From contig JADJBV010000001.1 in the NCBI GenBank assembly GCA_016703535.1, positions 5,012,001-5,076,000 of the forward strand: a stretch of DNA of 64,000 nt, written 5' to 3'. The notes under the pieces are model-generated. The model did no database searches and had not been told where the DNA came from. It saw only the letters and a list, made by a program, of their open reading frames with translations. Position numbers and translations under genes: made by a program. Positions 25,563 to 35,447 of this stretch are shown one piece after another; the stretch's first letter is position 1, and every line of letters begins with the position of its first letter. The DNA comes from Deltaproteobacteria bacterium (lineage in GTDB: Bacteria > Myxococcota > Kuafuiibacteriia > Kuafuiibacteriales > Kuafuiibacteriaceae).

Positions 25563-27338
25563 TCAATAGAAGACGGTGTGGCCGGTCCAAAACTGCAGGA
25601 GTTCGTCGGGGCCCATGCCGTAGGTCCAGCCCCCTTCGTCGGGATCGCGGATGGTGATCAGCCCTTTTGGGCCGGGCCCGTCGACCACCACCGCGTGGGC
25701 CAAGGTCCCGCCGGCGTGGAGCTCCGCGCCGAAGGGGCGGCCGTTGCCGAGGAGCCGCTCCAGATCTCGAGGACGCACGTAGCCGGCCCGCCAATCGGGC
25801 CCGAGCAAAGGAGGCAAAAAGGTGAGCGAGGCCGGGGTGCCGAGCCGTTCGATCACTTGGGCCTGGGGCAAGGTGGATCCGCTCAACATCTCGGCGCAGG
25901 CCGCCACGCAGGAGTCGGGTCGCAGCTGAGCAACGGCGCCGCCCGGGCGTTCATCGATCCGTGGCCAGGCCGGCGCGACGGTGCCACGGCTGGGGACCTG
26001 CACCTCCCAGGCGCCCTCTTTGGCGACCACTGTGTAAGGGCCTTCGGCGTTTTGCAAGTCAGCTTGCACTCGGCCCCGCTCAAAACGGACCCGGTTCCCG
26101 CTGCCGAACAACACCACCCCGGCGCCGAAGGACAACCACCGCGCCAGCCGTTCGTCGCTGCGCAACCTCAGTCCATTGAGTGGATCGACGCCGGTCCAGG
26201 CGGCCTGGAGATCTCGCCCGCCCGTCACCAAGGCGGCGGCGTTGTTGAGGCGACCTACCCACAACAGCCTAGAAAACAAGGTCGAAAGGCCACCCGAGCC
26301 CAAAACGACGATGGTGCTGCCGACCGACTCGGGCAACCACAAGGACGCGCCCAGGCCCATGACCGTGGCCACCACGCCGGCGTGGGGTCGCAGGCTGGCT
26401 TGCGCCCAATATTGGGTCGCCAGCTCGGCGTAGGCCGTGGAGGCGGGCAAAAACTGGCCCAAACCTCGGCCTTGTCGCAGCCGCTCGACCGTCTCTGCGG
26501 GCAACACTTGTTGGAGCCGAGCCAACACCTGGGTGCGGTCCCCAGGCCGAAGGTCCTCGATCAAGAAGTGGAGCATGTCTTGGCCCCGGACCTCTCCGTA
26601 GCGGCGGGAGCTCGGGAGCAGCCCGGGGGTCTCGGCTTCGGCCTGGAGTTCAGCCAACAACACCAAAAGGAGCGCCGGCTGCAGGTTGAGGAGCAGCTCG
26701 GCGATCACCCGGGCCTCAGCGCCGCTGGTGGGTCCGTCGAGGTGTTCGAGCACCACACCTCGGATCCGGTCGAGCAACCAGCGGAGTTCGGCCTCCGCCG
26801 CCGGGGGCCGGGCCCACAGGTTGGCCAGCTCCGCCAACACCCCGAGGCGCTGGGGACCGGCCCGCTCCAAGATCCGCTCCAGAGTGGCCCCAAAGTTCGC
26901 GCCCCGGGGCACCAGCAGGCGGCGCGATGTGAAGGCCAAAAGTGGGCTGGCCGGCGCCTCGGACCAACGCCGCAAGACAACTTGCAAAACCTCTCCGTAG
27001 TGGGCGGTCCCGGTGCTGGCCTCCAGCGCCGCCCGGTCGGCCTCGAGCCCCCGGTGCAGGGCGTCCAGAAACTCGGGCCGACGTTCCGGGCGCAGGTGTT
27101 CGGGCCAGATCTGCAGCTCCCGGCCTTCGGAGATCAGGGCCGCCCACTCGGGTCGACCATAAAGCCAGGTGGCCAACTCGCCGGGATCCCGAGGGGTGGG
27201 CACGACCAGGCGCCAGGGCCGCTTTGGGTCGAAGTGCCCGATCGGTTGAGGGGTCGGCTCGAGGGCCACGGGTTCGTGGGGCGGCGACACCAAAGAAACA
27301 AACGGGACACGGCTCTTGCGGAGGCGGGTGGGATCCAT
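25563..27338 (-). CDS. Large protein with C-terminal C39-like cysteine peptidase
   Basis: From ATG 27338 this is 591 residues; the frame is open to 27536, and the palindrome just upstream reads in the same phase, so a longer N-terminus is possible. The first ~300 residues are helical and unrecognised. A hydrophobic, Gly-rich stretch (~315-350, GVVATVMGLGASLWLPESVG) may be membrane-associated. The last ~150 residues look like a papain-like C39 peptidase: Cys in DSCVAACAEML (~473), His in LAHAVVVDG (~544), Asp in IRDPDEGG (~561). C39 domains occur in bacteriocin exporters and in polymorphic toxins; no ABC domain is present here. Two strict palindromes (26054, 26972) lie within it. Confidence 0.75.
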   Translation of the reverse strand: MDPTRLRKSRVPFVSLVSPPHEPVALEPTPQPIGHFDPKRPWRLVVPTPRDPGELATWLYGRPEWAALISEGRELQIWPEHLRPERRPEFLDALHRGLEADRAALEASTGTAHYGEVLQVVLRRWSEAPASPLLAFTSRRLLVPRGANFGATLERILERAGPQRLGVLAELANLWARPPAAEAELRWLLDRIRGVVLEHLDGPTSGAEARVIAELLLNLQPALLLVLLAELQAEAETPGLLPSSRRYGEVRGQDMLHFLIEDLRPGDRTQVLARLQQVLPAETVERLRQGRGLGQFLPASTAYAELATQYWAQASLRPHAGVVATVMGLGASLWLPESVGSTIVVLGSGGLSTLFSRLLWVGRLNNAAALVTGGRDLQAAWTGVDPLNGLRLRSDERLARWLSFGAGVVLFGSGNRVRFERGRVQADLQNAEGPYTVVAKEGAWEVQVPSRGTVAPAWPRIDERPGGAVAQLRPDSCVAACAEMLSGSTLPQAQVIERLGTPASLTFLPPLLGPDWRAGYVRPRDLERLLGNGRPFGAELHAGGTLAHAVVVDGPGPKGLITIRDPDEGGWTYGMGPDELLQFWTGHTVFY

Positions 27339-27420
27339 GTGCAAGTTGTCTTGCAGGCCAAGGGCCAGGGGCCCACGCCGCAGAACCAGAGGGAGCGCAG
27401 GCCCAGGTGTCCGGCGGGCC

Positions 27421-27450
27421 GGACGAATCCGGACGAATCCGGACGAACCA
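27421..27450. repeat. Three tandem 10-bp repeats in a divergent intergenic region
   Basis: GGACGAATCC occurs twice in tandem, followed by GGACGAACCA, exactly one helical turn apart. The unit has GGA/TCC ends and is partly palindromic. The array lies in the 272-base gap between the minus-strand peptidase-like gene and the plus-strand barrel gene, where both promoters must lie, so an operator is possible. No other clear element was seen in this gap apart from the palindrome at 27341. Confidence 0.6.
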
Positions 27451-27610
27451 CCGGACCACCTTCGGAAGGCTTTTTGTTGCCGGACGATCGGCCGCACGTG
27501 CCGGAGCAGAGGCCTGGGCCCCGGGTCCGGTCGCACCCTCTGGAGGGTGAGGTGGGAGTGAGCGCGCTCGTGCTTTACTCAAAATTCGGGGCGGCGGACA
27601 CTAACGAGGC

Positions 27611-28648
27611 ATGGGCAAGACGTTGCGGATCCTCCTGGTTTTTACCGCCCTGTCGGCGGCCTCAGCGGCCCAAGCCCAGACGGTCAGGGTCAACCTGCGA
27701 CCCGAGGCCCAACAGGTCGCCAATCAGCTGCAGATCGACCTGGCGGGCCTGGAGACCTTGGCCGGCGATCAGCTGCGGGCCCTCTTTGGTTTGGCCGACG
27801 TCGACACCTTCCTTCGGCTCTCGGCCAACGCTCAAAGTATGGCCAACAAAGGGCTGGGGGCCGACTACGCATCGCCATTCGAACACCTGGTGATCGGTTT
27901 GGGCGCCAACATCAGCGCTGACGCCGGTGACGCCGACCTGGCGACCTTGCAGGGCGCAGCCTTGGGTGAGTTCGATCGGGCGGTGCCGGTGGCGGCCGGC
28001 GTCCAGATCAGCGCCATGGCCGGCTTTCAACTCAGCGATGGGCTATTCATCTACGTCAACGGCTTGGCCTACCCGGTCAGCAGCGGCAACCTCAAGGGGT
28101 CGGGCTACAACATCGGGGCCCACGTTCAATATCGGTTCCTCTCGGGTCTCGGCACCAAGTTGGTAGCCGAGTGGGGCGGCATCGCCATCACCAGCGGCCT
28201 GGAGTTGTCCCGGGCCACGCTCAAGTTGGAGGACTCTTTGTCGGCGCCGGTGCCTCTGGCCGAAGGCTTCGACATGTTGACCGAAACCACCGGCACCTTG
28301 GAGTTGACCCAGCGGGCCTTGACCATCCCGGTCGAGGTCACCACTTCACTGCAGCTCTTCTACTTCGTCTCGCTGTATGGCGGCGTCGGCGTCGACTTTC
28401 AGCTGGGCGGCGCCGAGACCACCCTCAACGTGACCTCGACCATGACCGCCCGGGGGGCCGGCGAAGAGATCCCCCTCGGCACCGCCACTTTGGAGTATTC
28501 GGGCGCTCAAGACCCCAACCAGGTGTTGGTCCGATTTTTGGGCGGCGTGCAGGCCAACGTCGGCCCGCTCCACGCCTTCGCCCAGCTCAACCTGGCGGCC
28601 GAAGATCTGACCGTCGGCGTCGCCGTTGGACTTCGCTTCGCCTACTAA
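27611..28648 (+). CDS. Outer-membrane beta-barrel protein
   Basis: The 345-residue protein has a Sec signal (LLVFTALSAASAAQAQ, cleavage near 24) and mature sequence dominated by amphipathic strands with Gly turns (GVQISAMAGFQLSDGLFIYVNGLAYPV, GVGVDFQLGGAETTLNV in part). It ends LTVGVAVGLRFAY, with an aromatic C-terminal residue as in proteins folded by BamA. No pore or enzyme family is recognised. It stands alone on the plus strand and ends ten bases from the convergent aceK gene. Confidence 0.75.
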   Translation: MGKTLRILLVFTALSAASAAQAQTVRVNLRPEAQQVANQLQIDLAGLETLAGDQLRALFGLADVDTFLRLSANAQSMANKGLGADYASPFEHLVIGLGANISADAGDADLATLQGAALGEFDRAVPVAAGVQISAMAGFQLSDGLFIYVNGLAYPVSSGNLKGSGYNIGAHVQYRFLSGLGTKLVAEWGGIAITSGLELSRATLKLEDSLSAPVPLAEGFDMLTETTGTLELTQRALTIPVEVTTSLQLFYFVSLYGGVGVDFQLGGAETTLNVTSTMTARGAGEEIPLGTATLEYSGAQDPNQVLVRFLGGVQANVGPLHAFAQLNLAAEDLTVGVAVGLRFAY

Positions 28649-28657
28649 GGGCGGGGA

Positions 28658-30469
28658 TCAATCTGGGATCACGCCGCTGAAGTGCCGATCGCTGGTGGGC
28701 CGAGGCAAAGCCTGACGGGGCCGGCGGGCTTGCGCCGCCAAACGTAGCGCCGGCGGATAGGCCGGGATGGGCAACACCGTCTCTTCTTTGATCCGTCGCT
28801 GCACCTGACGCCACCAGTGGGGATCGAGGAGCTCTTGGTGGTGGGCCATGAAGGCGGCCCGGGTGCGGGCGTCGGGCAAGATGAAGCGGGCGAACTCCTC
28901 GGGGAAGACGTCCTTGGGCCCCACCGAAAACCAGGGTTCGCCGGACATCTCGTCCTCGTCGTCTCGAGGTTTGGGCATGTCCCGAAAGTTGACCTCGGTC
29001 AAGTAATCGATCTCGTCGTAGTCGTAAAACACCACCCGACCAAAACGAGTGACGCCGAAGTTCTTGAGCAAGAGATCACCGGCGAAGATGTTGGTGGTCG
29101 CCAGGTCCCGGAGCGTGTGGCCGTAGTCCCGCATCACCTGCTCCACCTCGGCGTCGCTGGCGGTCTCCAGGTAAAGGTTGAGGGGCACCATCCGCCGCTC
29201 GATGTAGAGGTGCTTGAGGATCAAGCGCTCACCCTCGTGGTCGATCAAGGACGGCGCCAAAGCCTCCAGCTCGGCCAAGAGCTGAGGGTCGAGCCGATTT
29301 TTGGGGAAGGCCACGTCCGAATACTCCAGGGTGTCGGCCATCCGCCCGGCCCGATCGTGGTGTTTGACCAGGCGATACTTCGCTTTGACGTGCTCCCGAT
29401 CCGTGTCTTTGGGCGGCGCGGGCCGATCTCGGATCACCTTGAACACGTAAGGGAAGCTGGGGAGCGTAAAGACGATCATCACCAGGCCCTTGGTGCCGGG
29501 GGCCAAGACGAACTCATCACTCGAATAACGGAGGTGGTGCAGGAAGTCGCGGTAGAAGAGGTTTTTACCGGCCTTTTGTAGGCCCAACATGGTGTAGAGC
29601 TCCCACTTGGGCTTACTCGGCATCATGCCCCGCAAGAACTCCACGTAGGCCGAAGGGACCCCCATCTCGACCAAAAAGTAGGCGCGGCTGGCGGAGAACA
29701 AGATCGCCAGGTGGCGGGGATCGGCGATCACCGCGTCGATCTCCAGCTTGCCGCTGTCGCCTCGGATCACCGCCACCGCAAAAGGGTGCTCCGAGTCGCC
29801 GTTGATCACTTTGCCCACCAAAAAGGCGGTGGCGCCCCGGAAAAACGGGGAGGCCAAGACCTGGACCTGATGGTTGGCCTCCAACACCAAGGGGCGCGGG
29901 ACCAAGGCGCGCAAGGCCTGGATCACGGCGCGGAGATCTCGAGAGAGATCGGCGAAGGCCACCCCAAAACCAAAGTCCGTCGCCATCTGCCGGAGCGTGG
30001 CCCGGAGCCCGGCCCGGAGCGGGTAATAACAGCGGTAGGCCGGCGGATCGGGCTCCATGTGTTCGGTGGAGATCGAAGGCCGCACGAACAAAAACTGATT
30101 GTTGAAGTAGCTGCGCTTCAGGATCCGACAGGACACCGAGTTGAAGAAGGTCTCGGCCAACTCGGGCTGGGGATGATCGCTGAGCAACGCGACGTAGCGG
30201 GACTTGACCTGCCCCCAAAGCCGTTCGTCCAAGGCCGACCCGCCCACCTCACGCTGCAGGCGCTCCACACACTCGACGACCCGGGCGTCGTAGAAGTCGA
30301 TGCGTTGGGTTTGGGTGCGGGCGATGGCCGCGAAGTCCCCGCGCTCGAAGTAGAGTTTGGCGGCCCGAGTGGCCCACCCATAGATCCGAAAGTGTTTGTC
30401 GAAGCCCTCCAGCAAGATGCGGGCGACGGCGGAGGCAGGTTCTTCAGGGTTGGGGATCGACGAGGTCAT
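28658..30469 (-). CDS. aceK: AceK, isocitrate dehydrogenase kinase/phosphatase
   Basis: AceK phosphorylates and dephosphorylates isocitrate dehydrogenase, sending carbon into the glyoxylate bypass. The 603-residue protein spans the family: N-terminal regulatory half (ILLEGFDKHFRIYGWATRAAK at the start; FNNQFLFVRPSISTEH), kinase-like half with YTMLGLQKAGKNLFYRDFLHHL, GLVMIVFTLPSFPYVFKVIRD and catalytic-region NLYLETA and FGVTRFGRVVFYDYDEI, and the C-terminal PWFSVGPKDVFPEEF. No aceA or aceB lies in the window. Its start overlaps the end of the upstream 1667-codon gene by 26 bases. Confidence 0.96.
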   Translation of the reverse strand: MTSSIPNPEEPASAVARILLEGFDKHFRIYGWATRAAKLYFERGDFAAIARTQTQRIDFYDARVVECVERLQREVGGSALDERLWGQVKSRYVALLSDHPQPELAETFFNSVSCRILKRSYFNNQFLFVRPSISTEHMEPDPPAYRCYYPLRAGLRATLRQMATDFGFGVAFADLSRDLRAVIQALRALVPRPLVLEANHQVQVLASPFFRGATAFLVGKVINGDSEHPFAVAVIRGDSGKLEIDAVIADPRHLAILFSASRAYFLVEMGVPSAYVEFLRGMMPSKPKWELYTMLGLQKAGKNLFYRDFLHHLRYSSDEFVLAPGTKGLVMIVFTLPSFPYVFKVIRDRPAPPKDTDREHVKAKYRLVKHHDRAGRMADTLEYSDVAFPKNRLDPQLLAELEALAPSLIDHEGERLILKHLYIERRMVPLNLYLETASDAEVEQVMRDYGHTLRDLATTNIFAGDLLLKNFGVTRFGRVVFYDYDEIDYLTEVNFRDMPKPRDDEDEMSGEPWFSVGPKDVFPEEFARFILPDARTRAAFMAHHQELLDPHWWRQVQRRIKEETVLPIPAYPPALRLAAQARRPRQALPRPTSDRHFSGVIPD

Positions 30470-33400
30470 GGCGCGGCCGGCCCAGGGGAGATCGGCGCCG
30501 ACGCATCAGCCACACCAACCCGATCAGTCCCCACGGTCCGAGGCCGAGTCTACCCTCGACCTTGCCCGCGGAGCAGCGACAACCTTCCGCCAAGTTCGCG
30601 GATCCGTCTCCCGGATCCAGGGCTGGGTCGACCCAATCGGGATCGCAGAGGTTCCCCAGCCCATCCCCATCGGCGTCCCCCTGATCTCGGTTGGGGACCT
30701 GGTCGCAGTTGTCCTGGCCGTTGGGCACCCCGTCGCCGTCGGGATCGGCCGCACCTTCTACGCAGACGTTGGGAGTCCCTTCACACGACCAACCGGGCTC
30801 GACCTGGCAGTCGGCAGCGCAACCATCACCCGCTTGGTGGTTCGAGTCGTCGCAGGTCTCGCCGGGATCGACGGTCCCATCGCCGCAGTTGGCGGGGATA
30901 TCGTCGGTGGGATCGTTGGGATCTCGTTCGTCGGGATCTTGTTCGCCGTCGTGATCGGCGTCTTCTTCACCATCGGGCACGCCGCCGCCGTCGGTGTCCG
31001 GATCCACCGGGTTGGTGCGGGTGTTGGGATCGAGGTCGGGGCGGAAGCCCGGGTTGGTGCCTTCGTAGGGCGTCCCGTTGCCGTCGCTGTTGCCGCCCGG
31101 CACCGGATCGGCGCCCGTTTCGACGCCGTCGGGGAGGCCGTCATCGTCGGTGTCGGGATCGAGCGGATCGGTGAGGTAGCCGTCTTCACCTGGATCGACC
31201 TCTTCACCATCGGAGATCCCATCATCGTCGGTGTCGGCGTCCAAGGGATCGGTGCCCAGGTCAACCTCTTCTCCATCGTCGAGGCCGTCGTTGTCGGTGT
31301 CGGGGTCTTGGGGATCGGTGCCCTCTTCGCCTTCTTCGTGGTTGTCCAGGCCGTCGCCGTCCGGATCGTCGTCGTCACGCTCCACTTGGGCCAGGGCCGG
31401 CGAAGAAGGGATCGCCAGACCACAGGTCGAAGCCACCCCGGCCGCCTGGCAACTTTGTCCGTGGGCGACGTTGGCCATCACCCCCAGCGGTGCCCCCGCC
31501 AAAACCTCGACCGAAAGCTCCACCGTCACCTGCTGGCCTGGCGCCACCGGCCCGGGATAACTCAGGTCCAAGGTGTCGCCGCTGAGCAGAGTGTCGGAGG
31601 CGGTGGCGCCATCAATCCGCAAGCTACCTTGCAAATAGCGTGCGCCGAGGGGCAACCGGTCGAAGATCCGCAGGTAATGAGGGGCGACGGCCCGGCTCTC
31701 CACCTGGATTCGGTAGTGAAGTTGGCCCTGCCCTTCGATCACCAAAGGGGGTGCTCCCCCGCGATCGGGCGAGGCCAAGACGGACTTGGCCACCATCAAG
31801 GGGGAGGCGTTGACCGAAGCGCAAGTTAGGTTGCCAACTCCGGGCAAGGCCGGTCGAGCTTCGGCGCAGTTTTCGACGGGTTGGCCCGGGGGGTGACCGG
31901 GTCCAACCTCGGTCCACAAAAGGAGCTCGGATTGGTCGGGGCCACCGCTGGGATCACCGTCATCGGGGGCCAGGGCGACCCGCCACTCCACCTGGCCGCC
32001 GTCCCCGCCGGGCAAAGGCGAACTCGGGGCGCAGTCGACCGTCAGGCAACTTTGGCCCGCGACCAGAGGTGCTGCCAGGCCGCGGAAGATCAGACCGGGT
32101 GGCAAGTTGTCTTGCATCGGCAGCTCCACCACTGGGACCCCCGAGACGTTCTGGGCCAAGACCCGCCAACGCACCCAACCCGGCCGAGAGGGATCGGGCG
32201 CCCCCGACTTCTCCACGTTCACCACCAACTGGGTGCGGACCACCGTGTCCGCGTCGGTGCTCTCCACCGGCGCCAGGTTGGGCCCCGCGGGCAAGTTGGA
32301 GAGCCCCGCCGCCGCCCGCAGGCGCAGGTGCCCCTCAGACAATAGGGGATCGTTCGGGATCTGGAGGCCCACGGCGGCCCGCAGGCGTGCGCCCGGGAGG
32401 AGTTCGTCCACCGCCCTCACCCTCAGGCAACGGGCGTCCGCCGAAATTGGCGCCGACTCACTGGCGTAGCCGGCCCGGGTGCTGACGTTGAGCGGCGCGG
32501 CGACCCAAGTGCTGCCGAAGGGATCACTCCAGCAGCCCGGTTCTTCGCTGACCTCGAGCTCCACCAAAGCAGCACTTCGCTCCAGGTAGGCTGGTCCATA
32601 CCCGGGCGTAAAGTTGCTCCCGTTTTGACCGGCCCGCGGCAGCCAAACCAACACGTAGGCCCCCGCCAAGGCGACGTTGGCTCGGTTCTCGACCTCCATC
32701 ACGTCCACGAAGGTTCCGCCCAAGGGCCAGGCGCTGGGTCCGGTGGCCCGCACCCCCAACGAGGGGTTGCCGACGACCTCCACCGCCGCTTGGGCCCGAT
32801 AGTTGTCGCTGGGCCAACGATCGGGGCTGACGCCGTTGTCGGGCCCGAGGAGCTCCGAGCTCGACTGGCGAACCTCGGCCACCAGCGGCACCTCTTGGCC
32901 GGGGCGCAAGGTGCGACGGATCGGGAGCCGCAGCCTGAGGTTGAAGATCGGTCGGTAGTCGTCGTGTTCCGCGTCCGCCGGGAGGTTCAGGCCCCAACCG
33001 TTCGGGGGTTGGCACCCGTCAGGGAGCTGAAAGTGGGCGTAGCAGGCGGCGCTGCCAGGGCCGGCACCTCGGCAGGTGACCGCGTCGGGCGGCACAAAGA
33101 CGATGGCGTTGGGATCACACGAAGAACCTGGGCTGTTTTGATCGGGCCCCGGCGCCAAAAATCCGTCGGTGATCACCAGGCCGGTGACCTGCTCCAACTC
33201 GATCGTGTCCCTTAGGCCACCCAGATCCAGGCCGTAACGAGCCTGGGGCGCGGCGCTGGCCCGGTTGTTGTTCTCCGGGACCAGGTCGACCTCCAAGATC
33301 GAACCAGCTTCGATCGAGCCGGTGCGCGGGATTGCGTAGATCCGAGGCCACGCCCGGGCCTCTTTGACGTAGTCGATGCCGGGGGCGGCGCCGCAGTCGT

Positions 33401-35447
33401 GATCGACACCGGTGGGATTGGAGATGCGTTCGTGGGTGTAGACCGAGGTCGGGAGCAGGCTCAACACCTCGCCATCGAGGGGCTCGTTGCAAGAGAAGTT
33501 GCCGTCGCAGACCCGAAAGATCCCATCGGCGTTGAAGAAGCCAAAGTCCGGGCCTTGCCAGGGCGGGCTGTCGTCGTCTTTGACCAACAACAAACGACAA
33601 CCGGGGCCCACCACCGCCCGCGGATCCGCGGCGTCCGCGGGGCGATCGAAAGGTGCGCCGTCGAAGTCGAGGGCCACCGTTCGCCATCCGGGGTGGGGCG
33701 GATCTTGCCCGTGCACAAAACCCACGGCCCCGGGGATGGGCGCCGCGCCGCTACAGTCTTTGTAGAGCCGATCGGCGAAGAGGGAGGCGGCCTGACCCCG
33801 AACCCCGTGGAAGGTCAGGCCCGGGGTGATGGTGACCAAGCCGTAGCTGTGGGCCAAGCCGACGCTGTGGGTGCGGCTGTCCCAGAGACCACCGACCAAG
33901 TTGTACATGAACCACTCGCCGGCCCGCAGCGATCCACCTTCGACGTAGCGTTCGGGCCAACCCGGGAACGGCAAGAGGTTGGTGTCGGCGCCGGACATCA
34001 AACGTTCGCCACGGCGCTCGACGCCACGGCAATAACTCTCCTCGACCAAAAACCGGACCTCTTGGCTGTCGGACCAGGCGGGGAGGACGCCGCTGGCCTG
34101 CACCAAAAACCGAACCTCACTGCCGGCCACGCAGGTGTTCGGTACATTGAAGCGAACGCGCAAAAGGCCCGCCAAGTTGTCTTGATAGGAGAGGCGTGCG
34201 GCGTGGAAGGAGAAACTCCCAAAAGGGGACCCCGATGAACCCGGCGGGATCACCACGGCCTGGAGGGGCCAAGCGCCATCCTCGAGGACCTCGTGTTCGG
34301 CGTAGGTGGGGGTGCAGTCCCCGACGCTGCTGATGACGAAGTCGACCCCCTCCCTATCCGACGGGTTGGACAGGGCCGCGGCGCTGTTTCGCCAATAGGA
34401 GAGGAGCTGGATCCCTTGAGCGCCCGGCCCCACGAAGCTGGTGTCGGAGCCGGTCTCGAGGAAAGAGCCGTCCACCGAACGCACCGTCACCGTCGGGCTG
34501 GTCGCGCTGAAGGTGTGGCGGTTGTCGTAGACCCCGCAGGCCGAACGCGCGCCCAACTCCAGCTCAGCACGGGCGGCCACCGTCTTGCCGTCGACGTAAC
34601 CTCGGGGCACGGCCAAGGTGAGGGGCAAGGCGCCGGCCCACCCCGCCGGGAGATCTTGCAGGGCCCAGGTGATCTCTCCGACGTCGGCGCCGCTGGCCGG
34701 GACCACCGCAACTTCCCCGCTCGGGCCGGGGCCGGCCGACACGAAGGTCACCGGTCGATAAGCCCGGAGGCCATCGCCGTAGTTTTCTTCGGCGTCGGTG
34801 GCCAAGCCGTCGTCGTTGTTGTCGCCCAGATCGTTGATCGCTTGGAGTTGGAACCGCACCTGGGAGGATTCAAGGGCCAGGCCCGAGGCCGACAAGGCCG
34901 CCGCGAAGGTGAGGGTGTCGCCGGACTCGACCTCGGGGGCGCTCGGCACCACCCGCAAGAGCGAGAGGCCGTCGCTGCGGCCGTGCAGGGCCCAGTCGTC
35001 GATCAGCGGCCCCGCTCCACTCACCTCCACCACCAAACGAACGGTGGGTCGAGCGATCGCGTCCAGACCCGAGAGGTCCAGGGCGTTGCAGCCTTCGACC
35101 AGGGGTGAGGGGCCGAGGAGCGGTGCACCCGCGCAGTCTTCGATGGTGAGGGTGGCTGCGGCGCCGCCCAGATCGCGCAGGTTGAGATCGAGGAAACTCC
35201 AGGCCACCAGCTGGGCCCCGCTCGGCTGGGGCAAGGACAAACAGCGAGAGACCAACCGGGCGGTGTTGCCAGTGGCCCTCCAACCGGTGGGCTCCGCCAC
35301 AAAACCTTGGGTCGCCAAGAGATCGAGGCCAGCCCCGTCCTCGAGCGCGTCACGATGGGACAATGCATCGGCCTGAAAAGCGTCGGCCGGGGCGCCCCAA
35401 CAGAAGGCCGCCGACGCAGCGACCAATCCAAAAGTTGCTCCGCGCAC
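30444..35447 (-). CDS. Giant secreted protein with DUF11, thrombospondin type-3 repeats and MYXO-CTERM signal
   Basis: The 1667-residue protein starts at GTG with a Sec signal (LVAASAAFCWGAPADAF). The first ~900 residues are beta-rich; DUF11-like repeats follow (~950-1340, e.g. NVEKSGAPDP...). An acidic array of calcium-binding thrombospondin type-3 repeats (~1355-1510, DTDNDGLDDGEEVDLGTDP) leads to a DUF4215 Cys-rich repeat (CGDGTVDPGETCDD, ~1519-1560), another TSP3 unit and a C-terminal MYXO-CTERM-like tripartite tail: Cys (CRCSAG), hydrophobic helix (GPWGLIGLVWLM) and RRRR (~1620-1652). Such tails sort proteins to the myxobacterial cell surface. Probable surface adhesin or structural protein; no catalytic domain seen. 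Confidence 0.92.
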   Translation of the reverse strand: MRGATFGLVAASAAFCWGAPADAFQADALSHRDALEDGAGLDLLATQGFVAEPTGWRATGNTARLVSRCLSLPQPSGAQLVAWSFLDLNLRDLGGAAATLTIEDCAGAPLLGPSPLVEGCNALDLSGLDAIARPTVRLVVEVSGAGPLIDDWALHGRSDGLSLLRVVPSAPEVESGDTLTFAAALSASGLALESSQVRFQLQAINDLGDNNDDGLATDAEENYGDGLRAYRPVTFVSAGPGPSGEVAVVPASGADVGEITWALQDLPAGWAGALPLTLAVPRGYVDGKTVAARAELELGARSACGVYDNRHTFSATSPTVTVRSVDGSFLETGSDTSFVGPGAQGIQLLSYWRNSAAALSNPSDREGVDFVISSVGDCTPTYAEHEVLEDGAWPLQAVVIPPGSSGSPFGSFSFHAARLSYQDNLAGLLRVRFNVPNTCVAGSEVRFLVQASGVLPAWSDSQEVRFLVEESYCRGVERRGERLMSGADTNLLPFPGWPERYVEGGSLRAGEWFMYNLVGGLWDSRTHSVGLAHSYGLVTITPGLTFHGVRGQAASLFADRLYKDCSGAAPIPGAVGFVHGQDPPHPGWRTVALDFDGAPFDRPADAADPRAVVGPGCRLLLVKDDDSPPWQGPDFGFFNADGIFRVCDGNFSCNEPLDGEVLSLLPTSVYTHERISNPTGVDHDCGAAPGIDYVKEARAWPRIYAIPRTGSIEAGSILEVDLVPENNNRASAAPQARYGLDLGGLRDTIELEQVTGLVITDGFLAPGPDQNSPGSSCDPNAIVFVPPDAVTCRGAGPGSAACYAHFQLPDGCQPPNGWGLNLPADAEHDDYRPIFNLRLRLPIRRTLRPGQEVPLVAEVRQSSSELLGPDNGVSPDRWPSDNYRAQAAVEVVGNPSLGVRATGPSAWPLGGTFVDVMEVENRANVALAGAYVLVWLPRAGQNGSNFTPGYGPAYLERSAALVELEVSEEPGCWSDPFGSTWVAAPLNVSTRAGYASESAPISADARCLRVRAVDELLPGARLRAAVGLQIPNDPLLSEGHLRLRAAAGLSNLPAGPNLAPVESTDADTVVRTQLVVNVEKSGAPDPSRPGWVRWRVLAQNVSGVPVVELPMQDNLPPGLIFRGLAAPLVAGQSCLTVDCAPSSPLPGGDGGQVEWRVALAPDDGDPSGGPDQSELLLWTEVGPGHPPGQPVENCAEARPALPGVGNLTCASVNASPLMVAKSVLASPDRGGAPPLVIEGQGQLHYRIQVESRAVAPHYLRIFDRLPLGARYLQGSLRIDGATASDTLLSGDTLDLSYPGPVAPGQQVTVELSVEVLAGAPLGVMANVAHGQSCQAAGVASTCGLAIPSSPALAQVERDDDDPDGDGLDNHEEGEEGTDPQDPDTDNDGLDDGEEVDLGTDPLDADTDDDGISDGEEVDPGEDGYLTDPLDPDTDDDGLPDGVETGADPVPGGNSDGNGTPYEGTNPGFRPDLDPNTRTNPVDPDTDGGGVPDGEEDADHDGEQDPDERDPNDPTDDIPANCGDGTVDPGETCDDSNHQAGDGCAADCQVEPGWSCEGTPNVCVEGAADPDGDGVPNGQDNCDQVPNRDQGDADGDGLGNLCDPDWVDPALDPGDGSANLAEGCRCSAGKVEGRLGLGPWGLIGLVWLMRRRRSPLGRPRHDLVDPQP

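Noticed and set aside
23982..27893. 1303-codon plus-strand open frame
   Set aside because: It is the antisense of the beta-helix and C39-like genes; Val/Gly/Arg-rich with no domain.
32045..32060. CAGGCAACTTTGGCC and similar CAA/TTG pairs as more palindrome copies
   Set aside because: Arms or spacing do not match; only 14-mers with GCAA and TTGC ends six bases apart were counted, plus one 2-base-spacer form listed separately.
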